DNA from: Symbiodinium natans
Lineage: Eukaryota > Sar > Dinophyceae > Suessiales > Symbiodiniaceae
Reading direction: 5' to 3'
Length of the DNA stretch: 64,000 nucleotides
Assembly: GCA_905221605.1 (NCBI GenBank)
Contig: CAJNDS010000074.1
Coordinates: 65,001-129,000, forward strand
The notes beneath the pieces are model-generated. The model ran no database searches, had not been told where the DNA came from, and worked only from the letters and a program-made list of their open reading frames with translations. Shown here piece after piece: positions 9,547 to 20,095 of this stretch; positions within the stretch are counted from its first letter, which is position 1; the number at the start of each line of letters is the position of its first letter. The position numbers and the translations under genes are program-made.

Positions 9547-10429
9547 ATTTAGGGTTTAGGGTTTGAGGTTTAGGGTTTAGGGTTTCGGGTTTGGGGTTTA
9601 GTGTTTAGGGTTTGAGGTTTGGGGTTTCGGGGTTTTGGGTTTTGGGTTTAGGGTTACGGGTTTGGGGTTTAGGGCATTCGGGTTGAAGGTTCAGGGCTTC
9701 GGGCTAAGGGATGTAAATGTTACGTGGGTTGGGGGTGGGGGGGGGGGGGGGGGTGATGGTGGTGTTGAGGACCTAGTCTTGTGGAGAAAGATGATGCTTG
9801 CCAACTTTCCGCCCCGAGGTCAACCATAGGAAACCTTTTTCCATGACACGCGTAAAGCCTACCCTAAACCCTAAACCCCAAACCCTAAAACCCCAAACCC
9901 GACTGAGGGCTCGAGCAAGTAGCCAAGCACGCTCCACTTTGGGAGCGTGTTGACAAGAAATTGCTTAAGAACCCCCCCCCCCCCAAAAAAAAATAAAAAA
10001 CAAACTATATCGAGATATATATATATATATATGTATATTCATATTCTTCCTTATAAGGGTAATACAGGGATTCTTATTTTCTATTCTTTTGGGGTTCTGA
10101 AGCAAATAGTTGAGGGTGTAGAGCTGAGGGTAATTCAGCGTTTGGGGTTGAGGGTTTTCAGGGTGTCGAAGTGATGCAGAAAGTAGTTTAGGGTCTAGGG
10201 TTCATTCGGACCCCCTCCCCACCTCAAGTAAACATGCAAAGACTCTGCTGAATGACCCTTGACCCCTACAATCTTGCAGCTCCCCGCTCCTTTAGAGGCA
10301 GCGTCACCTCTGAACCTTAATCCGAACCCCCAAGGCTCTAAAACCCTCGAACCCTTGAAACGATATTGGGGTTCCAACAGCTACGGCACCTTTCCTTGTG
10401 TCCTTATAACAAGCGACTGTGCTCTAAAC

Positions 10430-10800
10430 TCCTCAAAGCCCTAAACCTCAACCCTACAAACCCTAAACCTTCTAAGCCTAAGCCCTAAGCCCTAAACCCT
10501 ACAAACCCTGAACCCTAAAAGCCTTGAAAACCCTAAAAGCCTTGAACCCCTAAACAAATTATCCTAACCCCAGAGACCCCAAACAGGTCACCAACCCTAA
10601 ACCCTAAACCTCTAAACCCCCTAAAAAGCCCCAAAACCCACTAAGCACCCTAAACCCCTAAACTCCCTAAACCCCCAAACCCCCTAAAACCCCCAAAACC
10701 CCCAAAACCCCCAAAACCCCCTAAACCCCCTAAACCCCCTAAACCCCCTAAACCCCCTAAACCCCCTAAACCCCCCCCAAAACCCCCCCCCCCCCCAAAC
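10430..10800. repeat. Degenerate C-rich telomeric array
   Basis: CCCTAAA, CCCCTAAA and CCCCCTAAA units, the last forming a regular block at about 10676-10770. It ends in a poly-C run just before the candidate exon at 10827. Confidence 0.9.
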
Positions 10801-10826
10801 CCCCCCCACTTGAAACCCCTACGCAG

Positions 10827-11564
10827 GTCGCGCGGGCCGTGGGCGGCGAGGTGTACGAGTTCGAGGGAGGCCACGAGGTGCCGCTGGACGAGGCAGCCTC
10901 CCGCACGGATTTCCCCTTTTTTTGGGGGAGGAGGCTTCAGGGTTTGATAGGGTTTGATAGGGTTTGATAGGGTTTAGGGTTTAGGGTTTAGGGTTTAGGG
11001 TTTGGGGTTTGGGGTTTGGGGTTTGGGGTTTGGGGTTTGGGGTTTGGGGTTTAGGGTTTATTTAGGGTTTAGGGTTTAGGGTTTAGGCTTCAGGGTTTAT
11101 GGGTTTTATAGGGTTTATAGGGTTTTTAGGGTTTAGGGTTTGGTGTTTAGGGTTTTGGGGTAATTAGGATTCCTTTGGGAGGTTTCAGGGTTTATCGGGT
11201 TTAGGGTTTAGGGTAGGATTCTTGGGAGGCTTCAGGGTTTATAGGGGGTTTAGGTTTAGGGTTTGGGGCTTAGGGTTTAGGGTTTCGGGTTTCGGGTTTA
11301 GGGTTTGGGGTTTAGGGTTGTAGAGTTTCCCCCGCGGCTATATTTTTAAAGCAGGTCTATGCGAAGAGAACTCAGGAGCACGCTTCCGAAGGCGCGAGGA
11401 GGGCAAAGCCCAAGGCTGCGGATCAGCACACAGCCATGGTTGCACATGGTGGCTATGCCCGCTCTGTGACAAGAAGAAAGAGAAACAAAAAGGTTCACGA
11501 GCTGCACAACGCTGATCTGCGAGATGCGGCGTTGGCGCCCTTTGCAGAGCGCAAGAAAAGCTGA
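10827..11564 (+). CDS. Hypothetical protein, two exons split by a telomeric intron
   Basis: Exon 10827-10907 follows ACGCAG and reads VARAVGGEVYEFEGGHEVPL..., ending before GATTTC (GA donor). Exon 11355-11564 follows AAGCAG and reads on in the same phase, a basic stretch rich in Arg/Lys (RRKRNKKVHELH) with stop TGA at 11562. The intron (10908-11354) consists mostly of TTTAGGG and TTTGGGG repeats. The 5' part of the gene was not found, because upstream lies a 370-base C-rich array. I do not recognise the protein. A further small coding-like piece with stop at 12415-12417 could belong to the same or another transcript. The exon calls rest on phase agreement and composition only. Confidence 0.4.
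10934..11330. repeat. TTTAGGG / TTTGGGG array (G-rich), inside candidate intron
   Basis: Blocks of pure TTTAGGG are followed by about eight pure TTTGGGG units (10999-11050), then TTTAGGG again, with TTTATAGGG variants. Blocks of one variant imply local unit-by-unit copying. Confidence 0.9.
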
Positions 11565-11928
11565 ATCTTTTGGGAGGATGGTTGAAATAAGCCCTATAAA
11601 GCCAGCAACCCTACTTGAAGGTTCAAGGTAATTCATACCCCTGCTAGAGCTGTGCAGGTATGTGGAACTGCCCGTAATACGTGCCTCAGTGCATACCCTG
11701 AGTTGTAACCGGCCGCTTTATGAACACAAAGAGCCTAAGCTGGTTTGTAGGTTCTTCATATAAAGCCCCTTAGTTGGGTAACCTACAAAAGAGGCAGGTT
11801 TTTGGGGTTTTTGATAGGAGTTTGAAACCAAGCGCCGCAAAAGCCTGCGCTCTCACAGCGGGCGGACGCCGGTTTCAGGTTTCGGGTGTAGGCGGCCGTT
11901 TTGGCACGGTAACAAGGACCCAGAGTAG

Positions 11929-12089
11929 TTTAGGGTTTAGGGTTTAGGGTTTAGGGTTTAGGGTTTAGGGTTTAGGGTTTAGGGTTTAGGGTTTAGGGTT
12001 TAGGGTTTAGGGTTTAGGGTTAGGGTTTAGGGTTTAGGGTTTAGGGTTTAGGGTTTAGGGTTTAGGGTTTAGGGTTTAGGGTTTAGGGT
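11929..12089. repeat. Near-perfect TTTAGGG array inside a family A-like element
   Basis: About 23 units with a single shortened unit. It starts right after GGACCCAGAGTAG, the left end of a family A-like element whose relative at about 828 continues into unique sequence at the same point. The right flank (AAGGGTCAGGTTGCC, AAAGGGCACCCTTTG) is again element-like. Confidence 0.85.
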
Positions 12090-12358
12090 TATTCAACTTG
12101 TTTAAGGGTCAGGTTGCCTTAGAAGCCCCTCGAAACAAAAAGGGCACCCTTTGTATTCACGTAGCTTCCACTTGGGGTCTAGTTGAACTATCAAGGTGTA
12201 TGTAGAAGAGCTCTAAACTCCCTTAAACCCTAAGCCCGAAACCCTAAACCCCAAACCCCAAACCCCAAACCCTAAACCTTAAACCCCAAACCCCAAACAG
12301 CCAAACCCCAAACCCCAAACCCTAAACCCTAAACCCTAAACCCAAAACGCCCGGAGCC

Positions 12359-12417
12359 CGATGCAGGCGGCGCTGGACGCCTACAGCCAGCTGCTGCTTC
12401 GAGCGAAGAGCTCGTGA
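12359..12417 (+). other. Exon-like island with stop, between C-rich and G-rich arrays
   Basis: After GATGCAG the frame reads AALDAYSQLLLRAKSS and stops at TGA 12415-12417. The upstream array (12219-12350) is CCCTAAA/CCCCAAA and the downstream array is TTTAGGG. Possibly a terminal exon. Confidence 0.3.
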
Positions 12418-14394
12418 GGGAGCTTGAAAGTAGGGCTTAGGGTTTAGGTGTTTAGGGTTTCGGGTTTGGGGTCTCCGGGTTAGGGTTTAGGGTTCAGGTT
12501 TCAGGGTTTAGGGTTTAGGGCTAGGGGATTAGGGTTCATGTGGCCATCGTCATCGCACGGAGCATGCTCAAAAAAAACACCACGTTGTGTTATGGATAGA
12601 GAAAGAACTTTACGTTATACCCTAAACCCAATCTGTGAAGTTCATGTGTAACCTGTAGCCGTTAGCCCAATTGCTTCACTTTGCCGTCCAGGCTAGCAGA
12701 ACTACAGTCGTAGATACCTTAAACCCCGAGCCCTAACCCCTAAGCCCTCCGCCCTAAACCCTAAGCCCTAGGCCCTAAATGCCTGAATCCTGAACCCTAA
12801 ACCCTAAGCCCGATAAGCCCCAAAGCCTTATGGCCCCCGGGGCTTGCCACCCACGTATTGTTTGAGTTGCGCGTCGCAGCTGCGAAAAGCAAGCGCGCCT
12901 CAGGAAATCTGGGTTTAGGGTTTATAGGGGCTCGGGTTTAGGGTTTAGAGGGTTTAGGCGGTTGAGGGTTTGGGGTTTAGGGTTTAGGGTTTAGGCTTTA
13001 GGCTTTAGGCTTTAGGGTTTAGGGTTTGGGGGGGGGGGGGGGGGGGGTAAGAGCAAATCCTTAAAACAGCACTATCTAAGTCCTAAGCCCTGGGCCCCAA
13101 ACCAAATTTTTTCCATCTCACAGCCTTCGATCCGAAACCCGACGCCATACGTGTACCCCTTTTAATTTCTAGCAACCTTGTGTTTGGTAGGGTTTGGAGT
13201 GGGTTTAGACTAGGACTTGGACTTGGACGGGGCACTGTTACCCCTATTCCTTGTTTTGGATTAAGGCTACTCCCTAACCCTAAACCCTAAACCCTAAACC
13301 CTAAACCAAAAAAAAAGAGCGGGGTGTGCTCTTTCTTCGCCTCGCTTGCTGAGGAACCTAAAGACCCCGATTCCGAGAGGGCTGAGGATTTTAAGACTTC
13401 GACCCGTTTAGGCTTTGGGGTTTAGGGTCTAGGGTGTAGGAGTTGATTTTCTTGGATTTTGGGCTTGTGCCCAGGCGACCATGGTTTGAATAGGGTTTAG
13501 GGGTTAGTGTTTAGGGTGGGGGTGTTGGGGTTTGGATGTTTGGCAATGAGGGTTTCTAGCGCTTAGGGTTTTTAGATGTGACCTGGAGTTTGTGGCGCTT
13601 AGTTTTCGACCCTTTTTGCAAGACGTTTATGGCCATGCTCGCCAATGCTTGCCAAACACCGCTTTTTCCCAACCTTCGCAAAGACCTAAGCCCGAAACCC
13701 TGAACCCTAAACCCTAAACCCTAAACCCTAAACCCCTAAACCCCTAAACCCCTAAACCCCTAAACCCTAAACCCCTAAACCCTAAACCCTAAACCCTACA
13801 CCCTCAAGCGCAGCCTTCCTTGCCGACATGGCAAAGCTCCTCTGTGTCTTACGTGTGGTGGGTTTTGAAATCCGCTGGGCGGGGCGGGGGAATGGGGCGT
13901 CTTAGCTTAGGGCCCATGTTTAGGGTTTAGGGTTTAGGGTTTAGGGTTTAGGGTTTAGGGTTTAGGGTTTAGGGGTTCTTAGAACTTTTTAGCCTGAACC
14001 TCTGAACCCCGAAGCCTTAAGCGGTAGACTCAAAGCTCCAAACATTAACTCTCGAAACCCAAAACCTGAACCGAAATCCCTGAAGCTTCAACCCTGAACT
14101 GCCCAACCCACCCGTTCCTCAAGCGAGTGAACCCCCACCAGTACTCGGGAGCGAGGCTGTAAATGACGGCTGCCGACAGGCCCCTTCCTATTTCGCGATG
14201 CCATGGATTGGGTTTAGGCTTCATGGTGTAGGGTTACCTTGATTGGGGTTCACAGAAGCAGAAGCCCTCAAAGAATTGCATATAAATTGTCAACTGCAGC
14301 TATTATGTTTTGTTGCGAAGCTAGCTTGTACAGTCTTGCTTTTGTAGCCCCAGCCTACACCATAAGCCATGAACACTTAATCTAGAAGGACCAG

Positions 14395-14425
<31 letters not shown>

Positions 14426-14459
14426 TGGAGGGTTTAGGTTTAAGGTTTAGGACGAGTGC

Positions 14460-14640
14460 TCGGTTTAGGGTTTAGGGTTTAGGGTTTAGGGTTTAGGGTT
14501 TAGGGTTTAGGGTTTAGGGTTTAGGGTTTAGGGACTAGGGTTTAGGGGTTTAGGGGTTTAGGGGTTTAGGGGTTTAGGGGTTTAGGGGTTTAGGGTTTAG
14601 GGTTTAGGCTTTTAGGGTTTAGACTTTAGGGTTTAGGGGT
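14460..14640. repeat. TTTAGGG array with an eight-base TTTAGGGG block
   Basis: About ten TTTAGGG units, then seven TTTAGGGG units (about 14536-14592), then TTTAGGG again. It is preceded by a poly-G run of about 28 bases. Confidence 0.9.
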
Positions 14641-15672
14641 CGCACGTCGAGGTTCTGGGAGGGGCGGCTCGGATTGAGGCTCTGGTGTTCTGAGGGTCTC
14701 GGGCCACCCATAAAACGTACCAAATCTTCGAAGATGGTCTTTTCATAAGGAAAGCTCATCAAGAAATATTCCCTAGCCTTTTTGTTCAGGATCCACTATG
14801 ACTTAGGAAACCCTCCCCCCCCCCCCCCCCCCCCCCCCCACAAAACCCTAAACCCTGAACCCTAAACCCTCCCAATCTGGACTCTTGCCCCAGGCGTCAG
14901 GCTACCATGCATGGCACAGCGCGGCTGATGCTGAGGCACCAAAGGGGGCCGACGGGCCAAGCACAGAGCCGTGCCTACCCAACTTTTTGGATAGAGATGC
15001 TTGGGCTTAGGACTCAACTACACCCCTAAGTCAGCCGAACAGAACCTTGGTTTAAGGGGTTGTGCATTGTATCCTGCCAACTTACCAGCCAAGGTTCGAC
15101 TCCACCCGAAACCCTAAACTCTAAGCCTAGGAATGAGAGGGTGAAAAGATGGTTCTTATTGGGTTTCAGCTTCAAGCTGAGAAAAACCTAAGCCGAAGCG
15201 CGATGGTGTGAAGTCTTTGTTGCAAGGTGAATGCGCTGACCTGCACGTTCATCCCTAAACCTGAAACCCTAAACGGGTTTCTATCTCGTAGGGCTGAGGG
15301 TTGCCTTAAAAACATTGAGCCCACCTTTGTTTTTTTGCTTTGGTGACAGGCATGGCGCAACTACCAAGGTAAGTATCACAAGCCCTTACGAACCCAGAAG
15401 CTATTGTTCTCCAGTTTAGTCTTATGATGCCCCCCAAGTGTAGGAATCCTTCATAGCTCACAAACATGGGCAGTTTGGGCTCTCGAGACAGGAGCCTCGA
15501 ACCTTCGGTATTGGGCGTAAGATCTGCGGCAAACCCCCATTGAACCATTCAATCTGTGGCAAAAAGCCTTCCCGGGATCTGGTCAGCTCTCACAAAGGAA
15601 CGGCCCCCTCTCTCTCTCTCTTTCTGTATTGTTCTCTCTGTCTTTTCTCTCTCTCTCTCTCTCCCTCTCTCC

Positions 15673-15704
<32 letters not shown>

Positions 15705-16202
15705 TATTTACTGTATACTAATATATCTATATCTATACTACCATATATATATACATATATATATATATATGTTTTCGGGGGGGAGGTTGGTATAAGGGTA
15801 TCCCCCCAGGATGTTGAGTTCGGTCTATGCGTTCATCCGTTTGGGGGCGGAGGGCTTACCTTAGACCCTAACCTGAAACCCTAAACCCTCAATCCTCAAC
15901 CCTAAACCCAAAACTGAAAACCCCTAAGCAAGCTGAGGGTTCACCACCTTGCTGCAAAGTCGCATCGGTTTGCGTAGCTTATCCATGGCACCACCTCGGG
16001 GTCACAGGAGGCCTCCCGCGGCAAAAACCCGCCGCAGTTCACGTGCGGATCAAAAGAACTGGCAAGGGCGGCGAACCTCAAACCCTGAACCCTAAGGTTA
16101 AGGGCTTTAGAGGTTTAGGGTTTAGGGTTTAGGGTTTAGGGTTTAGGGTTTAGGGTTTAGGGGGCTGCGAACCTTCAACCCTGAACCCTCAGCCTAAAGC
16201 TC

Positions 16203-16291
16203 CATGTACCTAAATAGGGTATACTTGGGCCTTAAAGTACCTCCTATGTAAGGACTTTGGGGCCCAAGAATATCATAATAAGGTACATGGA
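16203..16291. mobile_element. Family G foldback element, uninterrupted copy
   Basis: A long imperfect hairpin: left CCATGTACCTAAATAGGG, then ATACTTGGGCC; right GGCCCAAGAATATCAT, then AAGGTACATGG. The copy at 39415-39530 matches it but carries a telomeric insert after AATAGGGT. Confidence 0.75.
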
Positions 16292-16694
16292 CCCTTAGGG
16301 TAAGGTTTAGGGCTTTCGGGGTTTAGGGTTTTCGGGGTTTTGGGGTCAAGGTGAAACCGCAACTCCCAAACCCTAAACGGTAAACCCTGAGCCTTAGACC
16401 CTAAACCCCCCTGAACCAAAGACTCTGAAACCCTAAGCCCTAAGATGCATCATGCTGGGGTTTTGTGGGGGACACCCCTTCACTGCCCTAGGACCCCTTT
16501 GGGGAAGAATCGGACAACAAGCCCTAGAACCAAGCAAGGTCTAAGACAGGAGGCTAAATACCTCGGGTTTGGGGTTTAGGGTTTAGGGTTTAGGGTTTAG
16601 GGTTTCAGGGTTTCAGGGTTTCAGGGTTTGAGGTTTAGGGTTGTAAACAATTGCATCGAAGCACCAACATCATCCCCTGTGTATTGCTCTCATT

Positions 16695-16867
16695 CTAAAC
16701 CCTAAACCCTAAACCCTAAACCCTAAAACCTAAACCCTAAACCCTAAACCCTAAACCCTAAACCCTAAACCCTAAACCCTAAACCCTAAACCCTAAACCC
16801 TAAACCCTAAACCCTAAACCCTAACCCCTAAAACCCTAAACCCTAAACCCTAAAACCTAAACCCTGG
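16695..16867. repeat. CCCTAAA array, about 23 units
   Basis: A long, almost uniform C-rich interstitial telomeric array with two variant units (AAAACC, CCCCTAAAA). Confidence 0.95.
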
Positions 16868-18453
16868 GCTCCTGAACTACAGTCAGCAGTGCAAGGTCGA
16901 TGCCATGGGTTGCTCATGTCCCAGATTTCGAAGCCCTGACTCCCCAAGCCCTAAACCCTAGCCCTAAACCCTAAACCCTAAACCCTAAACCCTAAACCCC
17001 TAACCCCTAAATCCCAAGCCCTAAGCCCTGAGCCCTAAATCCCTAGCCCGAAGCCTTAAAGCCCCAAAACCCGAGGCGAGCAGCTTTCTGCTTGACAGAT
17101 GCCCTAAACCACAAGACCCTGAACCCTAAACCCCAAGCCCTAAACCCTAGCCCTAAACCCTAAACCCTAAACCCGAGAATGAGAAGCTTTCTGCCTGACA
17201 GATGCGGCTCAGTTGAGAATTTTACCGCTAAAGGCCTCCTCCGCCGGCCTAGGAAGGGCTTAGGGCGCCTCCGGGCTTTTTGGGGGGTTTAGGGTTTAGG
17301 GGGTTTGGGGTTTAGGGTTTAGGGTTTAGGGTTTAGGGTTTAGGGTTTAGGGGTTAGGGGTTGAGGGAGCCCATAGGTCATGAGCCCTTCAAGCCCTCGA
17401 CCTCCATGTTCCCACGCCGAGTGGTCGGAAGCTTGGGTTTCGTGGCTTCGGGCTTAGGCAGGTTTAGGTTTTAGGGTTTAGGGTTTAGGGTTTAGGGTTT
17501 AGGGTTTAGGGCTTAGGAGGGTTTATAAGATTCGGCTTCGAGCTTTCTAGACCTAGCTACACCGCCTCTCCTCGCGAAAATACCTCGGCGCCTGCAGCAC
17601 AAGCCTGCCGCCTTCTCCGATGCCGCTCGGACTTTTTTTCGATTTCGGGTTTGGGGATAAGGTTTAGGGTTTAGGGTTTAGGGTTTGTACAGGGTGGGCC
17701 CTTATTTGCTTCTTTGTTGTTCTTGTTTTTGAGGGTTTAAGGTGCAGAGTTTGGGGTTTGTCTGCATTGGGGTCCCTGAACAACTCCCCTTGACGCAAGG
17801 TGGGGTACCCTCTTCTTTTTCTAGGGCCTACTCTTGGGCTCAGATGAAGGCTTCTCTGTCTTTTTCACAACAGACCCTCTGAAACCAAACCACCCCCCAA
17901 AAAGCCCAAAATCCTATAGCCCTAAGCCCTGGAGCCTTATGGGCCCGATGGCACCCTACCCTGGTTTTTTACTGCGGAGCCAAGAACCCTATACGAAGTA
18001 GTGTTTAGGGTTCAGAAATTATGTGTTTTTTGAGGATATGACATTGCGCGTAGTCGCCTACTAACATTGCTGAGTGCATGTCTGGCGCGTCTTTATTACT
18101 CGCATGGATGCTGACTATAACAACTATATCCCTCCTGCCTGGTGGCCTCCAAACCCGAAACCCCGAACCCAAAACCCCAAACCCTAAGCCCAAAACCCCA
18201 AACCCTAAGCCCCGAACCCCAAATCATAGACCTCCATTGCCATTCTACCTCAGATACCCTCCTGCCTCAAATCATCATTCTGCTTCAACTGTTGCATGGG
18301 GTTCTCCTTCGATCTACTTGTGTGAGAAGCCGAAACTCCTGAGTGGGTCACTGCCTAGTTGGCCGCTACCACAACACATGCAATTCCTTCCCTTGAGTAG
18401 GTCCTAAGAACCTGTTCTCCATCAGCTATTCGGATTTTTTCCATTGCCCTCTG

Positions 18454-20095
18454 CTATCGCTTTCGCTTCTTGACTTGGTTGTCGGCACTCCTGGCCCAAG
18501 TGTACACGATAAACCAGGCTTGGAGCTGGCTCCGGTTCTTGGCCTGGATCTTTGAAATCGTGTCCTTTGAAGTGTCCAGCAAATCTTCTTGCAAGCCGGG
18601 GTTGTACGAAGCACTCGTCGAAAGCCTTCGTCGCTGTTGATTTTCAGAAACAGTTCATTACTTGCATGTGGTCAATGCTAGGCGATTAGCAATAGTAAAC
18701 AAAAAAGCGGTTCTTGAATCCCAGATTCTGGCCATTGAATCGCTTGCCCGCACCCAAACGAACTTGAAAGTGAGGCAGTGTCTGTGTCACATGCACCACA
18801 TGCACAGTGGTGTGCTCGGAACTGATCGGGTATCTCTGCTTGAGCCATTCTGGAACTGCCTCAACACTCGACAGCAGTCGTCTGCTGTTCCTCAGAGTCT
18901 CAGCCCCATTGCCAGCCTGATTCTCGCCTGCTGCAGCTCCTGAAGATGGAGCTTGTGAACCCGATGGCAAGTCTTTCTCAGCATCGTCTTTGTCCATTGC
19001 CTGTCTGCTTGCAAATATGATGGGGGTAAACCGGCTTATACATGTTCAGTGGTGAAGGGGCACCACCTGAGTACACAGTGCGACAGGGAATGCCCAAGGG
19101 ACAGGCCCTGTGCAATCTTTTATCGGGGTTTTGTTCCTAGTGCCTATGTTTTGAGGAACTTCTATTGACAAACCATCGTGATGTGAAGCCCACAGGCCTG
19201 CTCGTCCTCTTTCTCAATCTCATCCAGCATCTTTTGCGCCAGCTCCACTTCCGGATCTGGTACACCGAACATTTCGCTCTGCAGCTCCTGGAGATCTTTT
19301 TCGAAACCCTAACACCTAAACCTAAACCCTAAACCCTTAACCCTAAACCCTTAGCCCTAAACCCTAAAGCCTAAACCCTAAACCCTAAAACCCTACCCTA
19401 AAACCCTAAAACCTTAAAACCCTAAAACCCTAAAACCCTAAAACCCTAAAACCCCAAACCCTACACCCTAAACCCTAATTAAGCCCTAAACCCTAAACCC
19501 CAAACCCTAAACCCAGCAGGTTCAAAAATGCACATTGGGTTGGGGCTGTCCGGCTCGATTTCTTCCTCCTCTGCGTCGTCGTTCTTGTGATTTTTTTGGG
19601 CCCTTTTCTTGTCCATGTTGTCCAAAAACTTTATCAAATCATCCAGCTCTTGTTTGGAGCAGCTTTGCTCGACTTCGGGAATTTTCAGAAGCAGCTTGAT
19701 CTTGAAGCTCTTGGTGGCATTCTTTCTCGAGGCCACTCCAAACGAGGAAAGCAGCTGCTGCAAAACAGCCGCGGTGAGCTTGATCACCTTTCTTGTTTTC
19801 ACCAGATCAACCAGAAGAGAGCGACCCATAACCGATCTCCGGAGCATGACACAGAAGCCGAGCTTGTGGGCCAGGGGCCCTTCCAGGAAGTGAACGGAGT
19901 ATGGGAAAACCTCGACCTTAGATGGTTGCGAATACTGTTTATCCACAGAATAAAGCAGATAGCTTAGATTGTACATGAGTCTGTTTCTTCCATATTCGCC
20001 TCGCCCAGCTTGGGCATCAAAATCTCCACAGGTCTCCTCGTTTGCAGCTGCAAGAAAAAAGTCTGAAAGCTCCGTGCCAAGCAACAGTACAGTAA
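18454..20095 (-). CDS. 3' exons of the minus-strand cluster with stop codon
   Basis: Exon 19516-20095 (YNLSYLLYSVDKQYSQPSK, KTRKVIKLTAAVLQQLLSS, an acidic EEEEIEPDSPN tail) ends where a TTTAGGG array begins on the coding strand. Then come about 19300-19170 (DLQELQSEMFGVPDPEVEL), 18997-18690 (Ser/Gly-rich, EWLKQRYPISSEHTTVHVV) and a last exon 18633-18454 ending QVKKRKR before TAG. A basic KKRKR tail fits a nuclear protein. Borders in this part are approximate. Confidence 0.45.

Larger units (their letters stand above)
8276..10826. other. Telomeric arrays, family E element, AT-rich and homopolymer tracts
   Basis: Beyond the family E element (8576-8691) and the island at 9457-9546, it shows a family A left end at about 8697-8745 (CGCCCAGTAGTACC), G-rich arrays at 9548-9690, a poly-G run at about 9730-9752, a TA-rich run at 10013-10033, and a long degenerate C-rich array at 10430-10800 containing CCCCCTAAA units. 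Nothing else gene-like is supported. Confidence 0.5.
12418..18453. other. Gene-poor stretch of alternating telomeric arrays and simple repeats
   Basis: Main contents: C-rich arrays (13676-13806, 16695-16867, 16940-17180), G-rich arrays (12955-13020, 13917-13975, 14460-14640, 16106-16162, 16565-16650, 17284-17370, 17460-17520), poly-G/C runs (13027-13047, 14398-14425, 14818-14839), a CT-rich run (15607-15703), a TA-rich run (15720-15770) and the family G foldback element (16203-16291). A 36-codon frame at about 15976 is coding-like but unsupported. No complete gene is seen. Confidence 0.55.

Noticed and set aside
15540-15884. Ser/Leu-rich 114-codon frame
   Set aside because: Produced by the CT-rich and TA-rich simple repeats at 15607-15770.
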